Origin: an uncultured Lacinutrix sp.
GTDB taxonomy: Bacteria; Bacteroidota; Bacteroidia; Flavobacteriales; Flavobacteriaceae
Reading direction: 5' to 3'
Length of the DNA stretch: 37,864 nt
NCBI RefSeq assembly: GCF_947500325.1
Contig: NZ_CANMRQ010000027.1
Span: 1 to 37,864 of the forward strand
The notes under the pieces are model-generated. The model did no database searches, had not been told where the DNA came from, and saw only the letters and a program-made list of their open reading frames with translations. This document shows positions 32,838 through 37,864 of the stretch, piece by piece. A program made the position numbers and the translations under genes. Numbering within the stretch: position 1 is the first letter of the stretch; the number at the start of each line of letters is the position of its first letter.

Positions 32838-32925
32838 AGTTGTATTTAATATTAGGATTAAAAATAAGATTCTATTATGGTTTATAGGTATTTAAGTATA
32901 TTAAATTAATGCTAATTAATATTAT

Positions 32926-32961
32926 AAAAAAATCCAATTCTTAGTTGAATTGGATTTTTTT
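32926..32961 (-). terminator. Terminator of the T9SS cargo gene
   Basis: AAAAAAATCCAATTC, loop TTAGTT, GAATTGGATTTTTTT. The stem is perfect and usable on both strands. It lies 29 bases beyond the stop codon at 32991. Confidence 0.92.
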
Positions 32962-32990
32962 ATAATACATAATTTGTTGCTTAGAGCTAA

Positions 32991-34172
32991 TTATTGGATG
33001 ACTACTTTTTTATTGATAATATCTTTATCCTTAATTTGTATTCTTAAATTGTATATCCCAATTTTATGTTTTGATAAATCAACATTGATTTGTTTTTTTT
33101 CAGATTTTATGGTTTTTATAAGTTGACCAGATAAAATATCATAAACATCTATATTTTTAATAGTTTTATCATCTTTAAAATCTATTGTAAAAATACCATT
33201 GTTTGGATTTGGGTAAATCTTAATGGTGTTTTCTGGTCCATTATTTATAGATGACTCATACTCTGTAGTAGATTTTCTGGAACGTCTTCTTCCTGTATCC
33301 CACTGTTCCACACAGAAACTAAAACATTTAGAACATGTAGTGCCATCTATTAGAGTTGTTGTAATACATATTTTATAACTACCAGGAGTAGCTAAATAAC
33401 TTACTAAAGACTCACCACTATGAACAATAGTGCCGTCTTTTATTATATTTAAATTTATAGATGAATCATGTGGTTGATCAATCATTTGCAAATTAATAAT
33501 TGTTTTTCCACTAGAGTGTTCATCTAACCCTAAATTAAATTTTGTATTACAATATGTAGTTTCAGAAAGATCACAAACTCTTAAGTTTTCTAATTTAAGA
33601 TATGAAGTGGTGAAGCCTTTTTTAAAAACAGACAAGTAATTATGATTATCTGTAGGTGAAAATGTATAAGTATATGTTCTTGTTTCTGGAGGAAAAGGTT
33701 TTGTGCCAGAAGAATGTATTTCACTAAGCATGGTTTCCCCAATAATTTCATTTCCAGCTTGAATACCAAATGAAGGTGCTGGACTTGCATCGATATTAGA
33801 TATATTCGGATGTATAACAGAAGTTACTGTATACGTAATACAGTATTCACGGCCTTGTATAAAATTATAAGCAGAACTTATATATCCAGAATTAATAACA
33901 TTATAAATAGATATAGCTCCTGTGTCATCAATGAAATATGTACCTGAACCTGAATAATGTATGTTTGGATCTGTAATCGGTTCACTTGTTATTAATGATT
34001 GAGCCTGAGAAAAATAATTTTCATTGGGCCAGTCTAAATTGGGGTCGAAAGAAGGGTTTGGTTCTACTACTATATCTAGATCTTCACAATTTCCAGAAAC
34101 ACATTGTGCTTTACTATTATTATAAATAAGTAGAGTAATACATAAAATAATAACGGTTTTTAGTTTTTTCAT
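32991..34172 (-). CDS. Secreted protein with T9SS type A sorting domain
   Basis: A 393-residue exported protein. From the ATG at 34172 it has a signal peptide MKKLKTVIILCITLLIYNNSKAQ; the ATG at 34199 would lengthen it by nine residues without benefit. The N-terminal part (40-200) is a beta-rich carbohydrate-binding-like region (ITYTVTSVIHPNI, TYTYTFSPTDNHNYLSVF, LKLENLRVCD). Paired cysteines cluster around 255-290 (CITTTLIDGTTCSKCFSFCV). The last 75 residues are a classic type A sorting domain (KIYPNPNNGIFTIDF ... DVYDILSGQLIK ... GIYNLRIQ ... KKVVIQ), which directs export and attachment at the cell surface. No enzyme motif is visible; a binding or adhesion role is likely. Confidence 0.9.
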   Translation of the reverse strand: MKKLKTVIILCITLLIYNNSKAQCVSGNCEDLDIVVEPNPSFDPNLDWPNENYFSQAQSLITSEPITDPNIHYSGSGTYFIDDTGAISIYNVINSGYISSAYNFIQGREYCITYTVTSVIHPNISNIDASPAPSFGIQAGNEIIGETMLSEIHSSGTKPFPPETRTYTYTFSPTDNHNYLSVFKKGFTTSYLKLENLRVCDLSETTYCNTKFNLGLDEHSSGKTIINLQMIDQPHDSSINLNIIKDGTIVHSGESLVSYLATPGSYKICITTTLIDGTTCSKCFSFCVEQWDTGRRRSRKSTTEYESSINNGPENTIKIYPNPNNGIFTIDFKDDKTIKNIDVYDILSGQLIKTIKSEKKQINVDLSKHKIGIYNLRIQIKDKDIINKKVVIQ

Positions 34173-34296
34173 AATCAAAAAATATTTAGTTATCCTCAAT
34201 TTTCTTTTCTTGGTTTAAGGATATAGGTTTAGTTTATAACTAGTGCTTCTATTAAAAAAACATTACCCATTTTTTGTTATTATTTTTTATATAAAC

Positions 34297-34331
34297 AAAA
34301 AAAGTCCGATTCAATTAAGAACCGGACTTTT
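34297..34331 (-). terminator. Terminator of the thrS-infC-rpmI-rplT operon
   Basis: GTCCGATTC and GAACCGGAC with loop AATTAA, one mismatch, flanked by A and T runs. It lies 41 bases after the rplT stop. Confidence 0.85.
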
Positions 34332-34372
34332 ACATATAAGTGAAATGATATTATTTAATTGGCAAAATGCCC

Positions 34373-34717
34373 TTATTTTACTTTTTTCACAATAGCTTCA
34401 AAAGCTACAGGGTTGTTCATAGCTAAATCTGCTAAAACCTTACGGTTTAATTCAATATTATTGGCTTTTAATTTCCCCATAAATTGTGAGTAAGACATAC
34501 CGTGTAAACGAGCTCCTGCGTTAATACGCGTGATCCATAATGCACGAAATGTTCTTTTTTTGTTTCTACGGTCTCTATACGAATATTGCATCGCTTTATC
34601 AACCGCATTTTTTGCTACTGTCCAAACGTTTTTACGTCTTCCAAAGTAACCTTTTGCTTGTTTAAGCACCTTTTTTCTTCTGGCTCTTTTGGCAACAGAA
34701 TTTACTGATCTTGGCAT
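34373..34717 (-). CDS. rplT: 50S ribosomal protein L20
   Basis: A 114-residue basic ribosomal protein of the large subunit, essential in early assembly. [38 protein letters not shown] and [21 protein letters not shown] are invariant family features. In other bacteria L20 represses its own operon by binding the leader RNA. A 108-base spacer with a GC-rich patch precedes the gene. Last gene of the thrS-infC-rpmI-rplT operon. Confidence 0.97.
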   Translation of the reverse strand: MPRSVNSVAKRARRKKVLKQAKGYFGRRKNVWTVAKNAVDKAMQYSYRDRRNKKRTFRALWITRINAGARLHGMSYSQFMGKLKANNIELNRKVLADLAMNNPVAFEAIVKKVK

Positions 34718-34825
34718 AATTTAAATGTGTTTTGTAGTAGGCGGCCAATAAATTGACACTTTAGTTAAATCTTAGTTTGCCTAACTCCAGGGTTTATAAA
34801 TAATTTGTAACCTATTAAAATAATA

Positions 34826-35023
34826 TTACTTTAAACGTAACATTACTTTAACATTATTCTCATCAGCTTCGTGAACTAATCCACTATGCGTTAGAGCAAG
34901 CTTACGTTTCTTAGACTTCTTTGTTAAGATGTGACTCTTAAACGCGTGCTTTCTTTTTATCTTCCCAGTACCTGTAAGCTTAAAACGCTTTTTAGCACTA
35001 GATTTTGTTTTCATTTTAGGCAT
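34826..35023 (-). CDS. rpmI: 50S ribosomal protein L35
   Basis: A 65-residue, very basic large-subunit protein. [20 protein letters not shown] and the KRKHAF[13 protein letters not shown] stretch are standard L35. It lies between infC and rplT, the usual order, 72 bases after infC. Confidence 0.97.
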   Translation of the reverse strand: MPKMKTKSSAKKRFKLTGTGKIKRKHAFKSHILTKKSKKRKLALTHSGLVHEADENNVKVMLRLK

Positions 35024-35095
35024 CTTGTTTCCTAGTTTATTAATTATTTCACTTATAATATTTTAATCCTTTAATTATTAAAAAAGGAATACTAT

Positions 35096-35647
35096 CTATT
35101 TTTTTGGAGCGATAAACATAGTCATACGCTTACCTTCTAATCTTGGCATTTGCTCTACCTTACCTAATTCTTCAAGGTCTTGAGCTAAACGCAATAATAA
35201 TATCTGACCTTGCTCTTTAAAAACAATTGAACGGCCTTTAAAAAATACAAATGCTTTTAACTTAGCACCTTCTTTTAAAAACTTTTCAGCATGTTTCTTC
35301 TTAAATTGGTAGTCATGGTCATCTGTTTGAGGACCAAAACGAATTTCTTTTATAACAACTTTTGTCGCTTTCGATTTTAAAGCCTTATCTCGTTTCTTTT
35401 GCTCGTAAAGAAACTTTTTATAATCCATTACTTTACATACTGGCGGATCGGCTTTAGGTGAAATCTCAACAAGATCTAATTCTTGTTCTTCAGCAAACGC
35501 TAAAGCTTGCTTTGTTGTATAAATACCAACTTCAATGTTGTCTCCAACTAGACGCACTTTTTCTGCTCTAATTTTTGAGTTAATTCTGTGTTGGTCTTCT
35601 TTAATGACTCTTAAAGGCCCTTTTGATCTTTTTCTACGTATTGCTAT
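35096..35647 (-). CDS. infC: Translation initiation factor IF-3, apparent ATA start
   Basis: IF-3 controls start codon selection and prevents early 50S joining. The in-frame GTG at 35557 would cut off the conserved N-terminus. Reading further upstream in frame gives [21 protein letters not shown], the expected IF-3 start in Bacteroidetes, and an in-frame stop is met 12-18 bases before. No ATG, GTG or TTG is available there; candidate starts are ATA at 35647 (ATA-GCA-ATA-CGT) or 35653. From 35647 the protein has 183 residues, normal for the family. An IF-3 gene with a non-AUG start is well known (AUU in E. coli) and lets IF-3 regulate itself. The C-terminal domain ([14 protein letters not shown]) is intact. 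Confidence 0.92.
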   Translation of the reverse strand: MAIRRKRSKGPLRVIKEDQHRINSKIRAEKVRLVGDNIEVGIYTTKQALAFAEEQELDLVEISPKADPPVCKVMDYKKFLYEQKKRDKALKSKATKVVIKEIRFGPQTDDHDYQFKKKHAEKFLKEGAKLKAFVFFKGRSIVFKEQGQILLLRLAQDLEELGKVEQMPRLEGKRMTMFIAPKK

Positions 35648-35676
35648 GGCTATAAAATTTTAGTTAAACGTTTATT

Positions 35677-37611
35677 TTAAAATTGTTTTAATGTCTTATT
35701 TATTTCTGTTTTAACAATTTCTGAAAAGTCTTCTACACTTATCGTGCCTAAATCCTCACCTCCATGTTGTCTAACAGATATCTTATTATCTTTCTCTTCA
35801 TTCTCGCCTATAATAATCATATAAGGCGTTTTCTTCATTTCCGCTTCTCTTATTTTCTTTCCTATAGTTTCACTACGGTTATCTACAAGGGCGCGAATTT
35901 CGTAATTTTCTAGCAAAGTTAAAACTTTTTCACCGTATTTTTCATATTTCTCACTAAGAGTTAATATTGAAACTTGAACTGGCATTAGCCAAAGTGGGAA
36001 ATTACCACCTGTATGTTCTAGTAAAATAGCTATAAAACGTTCCATACTTCCAAAAGGAGCACGATGAATCATTACTGGTCTGTGTAACTCATTGTCACTA
36101 CCTTTATAGGTTAAATTAAAACGCTCAGGTAAGTTATAATCCACTTGTATAGTTCCTAATTGCCATTGTCTTCCTAATGCATCTTTTACCATGAAATCTA
36201 GTTTAGGACCATAAAAAGCTGCCTCACCAGTTTCAATAACGTAATTTAAACCTTTATCTTTAGCTGCGCTAATAATAGCTTGTTCTGCTTTTTCCCAGTT
36301 CTCTAGGCTACCTATATACTTCTCAGGGTTTTCAGGGTCTCTTAATGAGACTTGGGCTGTGAAATTTTCAAAACCTAATGAACCAAACACATAAAGAACT
36401 AAATCAATAACATTTTTAAACTCTGCGTCTAATTGATCTGGTGTGCAAAATAAGTGAGCATCATCTTGAGTAAAACCTCTAACACGGGTCAAACCATGTA
36501 ATTCTCCACTTTGTTCATATCTATAGACTGTACCAAATTCAGCATAGCGCTTAGGTAAATCTTTATAAGACCATTGAGCTGCATTATATATCTCACAGTG
36601 ATGAGGGCAATTCATAGGTTTTAAAAGAAACTCTTCGTCATCTTTTGGTGTTCGGATAGGTTGAAAACTATCTTCTCCATATTTAGCATAATGTCCAGAG
36701 GTAACATATAGGTCCTTTTGTCCAATATGCGGACTCATTACCATTTCATATCCTGCTTTTTTTTGTGCAGCTTTTAAAAAATTCTCTAATCGTTCACGTA
36801 AAGCAGCTCCTTTAGGAAGCCATAACGGTAGTCCAGCTCCTACTTTTTGAGAAAAAGTAAACAGCTCTAGTTCTTTACCTAGTTTTCTGTGATCTCGTTT
36901 TTTTGCTTCTTCTAAAAGAGTTAAATACTCAGTAAGCTCTTTTTGTTTAGGAAAAGTAATTCCGTAAACTCGGGTTAACTGAGGTTTCGTTTCATCTCCT
37001 CTCCAATATGCACCAGCAACCGATAATATTTTTGTTGCTTTTATTATACCAGTATTAGGGATGTGTCCTCCACGACATAAATCTGTAAAAGTCGAATGGT
37101 CACAAAAAGTAATAGTACCGTCTTCTAAATTCTCAATGAGTTCAGTCTTAAACGAATTATCTTTATATAATTCTAAAGCTTCAGCTTTTGTAGCACTTCT
37201 CATTTTAAACTCATGCTTCCCACGAGCAATTTCTAACATTTTATTTTCAATAGTTTTGAAATCTTTATCAGTCAAAGTGTCTTCTCCAAAATCTACATCA
37301 TAATAAAAACCACGTTCTATAGCCGGTCCAATAGTTAATTTGGCTTTAGGGTATAATTCTTCAATTGCTTGAGCTAAAACGTGTGCAGATGAATGCCAAA
37401 AAGCTTTTTTACCTTCATCATTTTTCCAAGTATATAAAATCAAAGAACCATCGGTGGTTAATGGTGTAACAGTTTCAACAGTAGAATTATTAAAGCTAGC
37501 AGAAATAACATTTCTTGCTAAGCCTTCACTAATGCTTTTTGCAACATCCATAGGTGTAATATTCGCTTCAAACGATTTTACACTGCCATCAGGTAAAGTA
37601 ATTTGTATCAT
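35677..37611 (-). CDS. thrS: Threonyl-tRNA synthetase
   Basis: A 644-residue class II synthetase that charges tRNA-Thr. The N-terminal TGS domain (1-60) is followed by the editing domain ([14 protein letters not shown], with the HxxxH zinc/hydrolysis motif at about 75-79). The catalytic core has NCPHHCEIY (zinc Cys) and motif 2 [14 protein letters not shown], then motif 3 in [17 protein letters not shown]. The anticodon-binding domain spans about 540-644 ([16 protein letters not shown]). It heads the thrS-infC-rpmI-rplT operon, 29 bases from infC. Its leader is short, about 16 bases, leaving no room for the ThrS operator hairpins known in E. coli. Confidence 0.97.
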   Translation of the reverse strand: MIQITLPDGSVKSFEANITPMDVAKSISEGLARNVISASFNNSTVETVTPLTTDGSLILYTWKNDEGKKAFWHSSAHVLAQAIEELYPKAKLTIGPAIERGFYYDVDFGEDTLTDKDFKTIENKMLEIARGKHEFKMRSATKAEALELYKDNSFKTELIENLEDGTITFCDHSTFTDLCRGGHIPNTGIIKATKILSVAGAYWRGDETKPQLTRVYGITFPKQKELTEYLTLLEEAKKRDHRKLGKELELFTFSQKVGAGLPLWLPKGAALRERLENFLKAAQKKAGYEMVMSPHIGQKDLYVTSGHYAKYGEDSFQPIRTPKDDEEFLLKPMNCPHHCEIYNAAQWSYKDLPKRYAEFGTVYRYEQSGELHGLTRVRGFTQDDAHLFCTPDQLDAEFKNVIDLVLYVFGSLGFENFTAQVSLRDPENPEKYIGSLENWEKAEQAIISAAKDKGLNYVIETGEAAFYGPKLDFMVKDALGRQWQLGTIQVDYNLPERFNLTYKGSDNELHRPVMIHRAPFGSMERFIAILLEHTGGNFPLWLMPVQVSILTLSEKYEKYGEKVLTLLENYEIRALVDNRSETIGKKIREAEMKKTPYMIIIGENEEKDNKISVRQHGGEDLGTISVEDFSEIVKTEINKTLKQF

Positions 37612-37633
37612 ATATAGTTTTAAATTCAGTGCG

Positions 37634-37664
37634 CAAAGATAATAGGTTATAAAGAGACAAGCAA
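37634..37664 (-). promoter_or_regulatory. Promoter of the thrS operon
   Basis: On the minus strand TTG (37664-37662), a 20-base spacer, then TATCTTTG (37641-37634). Predicted start near 37627, 16 bases before the thrS ATG. A second TTG at 37660-37658 gives a spacer of 16. Confidence 0.7.
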
Positions 37665-37864
37665 TACATATAACTGTAAAATATTAATTTAAAGAAGTAA
37701 TACTTGTATATACATTTAAGAATTATATAAAAAAGAAAGATTGATTTAAGGCATCAAAAGCAGGTAATAAACTAAAAAGTATTATAAATCCATAAGTAAT
37801 TGAAAAATGTTAAAAATAGTTGTATATATAATAAGGACAAGAGTGTGTTTTATAAAGTAAAAAA

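Noticed and set aside
37612-37864. Right-end region as a gene
   Set aside because: Apart from the thrS promoter, no reading frame or motif is convincing in the last 200 bases.

Overview
The window is chromosomal DNA from a Bacteroidota bacterium, almost certainly a marine member of Flavobacteriaceae. The evidence is the very AT-rich composition, promoters of the form TTG-N19-TAnnTTTG, no strong Shine-Dalgarno sequences, lipoproteins whose Cys is followed by an acidic export signal (SCSNDDD, SCKPDDD), a type IX secretion C-terminal domain, a GldL-like membrane hairpin, a split transketolase and a zeaxanthin-type carotenoid operon. I see no phage, transposon, CRISPR or defence genes. Nearly everything is core metabolism, envelope biogenesis or information processing.

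Layout. 1-2.1 kb: a (TCTA)19 microsatellite at the left edge, a gene-poor stretch, a small secreted protein, and a two-gene unit with an SRPBCC protein. 2.1-7.5 kb: a tight operon of three periplasmic/outer-membrane foldase genes (two-domain parvulin, parvulin-like lipoprotein, SurA-like), then a MoxR ATPase and a GldL-like two-helix protein. 7.8-12.7 kb: aconitase, a Crp/Fnr regulator, a lipoprotein with two anti-sigma-K-like repeats, and a TlpA-type thioredoxin. 12.7-17.5 kb (minus): a light/B12-type MerR regulator followed by crtI, crtB, crtZ and crtY, enough to turn geranylgeranyl diphosphate into zeaxanthin. 17.6-17.8 kb: tRNA-Leu(GAG) and tRNA-Lys(UUU). 17.9-21.3 kb: aroK, a phosphoribosyltransferase, hslR, an FKBP-calcium-repeat lipoprotein and a beta-barrel protein. 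21.4-27.6 kb: split transketolase, then tgt-lptG-EamA transporter, then accA. 27.7-32.8 kb: dnaB, an AI-2E-family permease, a secreted amidotransferase-like protein paired with an EF-hand protein, and a HAD hydrolase. 33-37.6 kb (minus): a T9SS cargo protein and the thrS-infC-rpmI-rplT translation operon.

The most interesting points are: a CarH-like photoreceptor that keeps the W-x9-EH and ExHxxG B12 motifs but has Gln where light-sensing CarH has the residue-132 His, with an inverted repeat at its own start; a stand-alone GldL-like hairpin lacking the motor Glu; two genes that appear to start with non-AUG codons (ATT for a foldase lipoprotein, ATA for infC); a TGT without the zinc cysteines; a lipoprotein made of two RskA-C-like repeats; and a secreted amidotransferase-like protein next to an EF-hand protein. 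None amounts to a clearly new system; the CarH variant and the foldase/MoxR/GldL-like cluster are the best leads.
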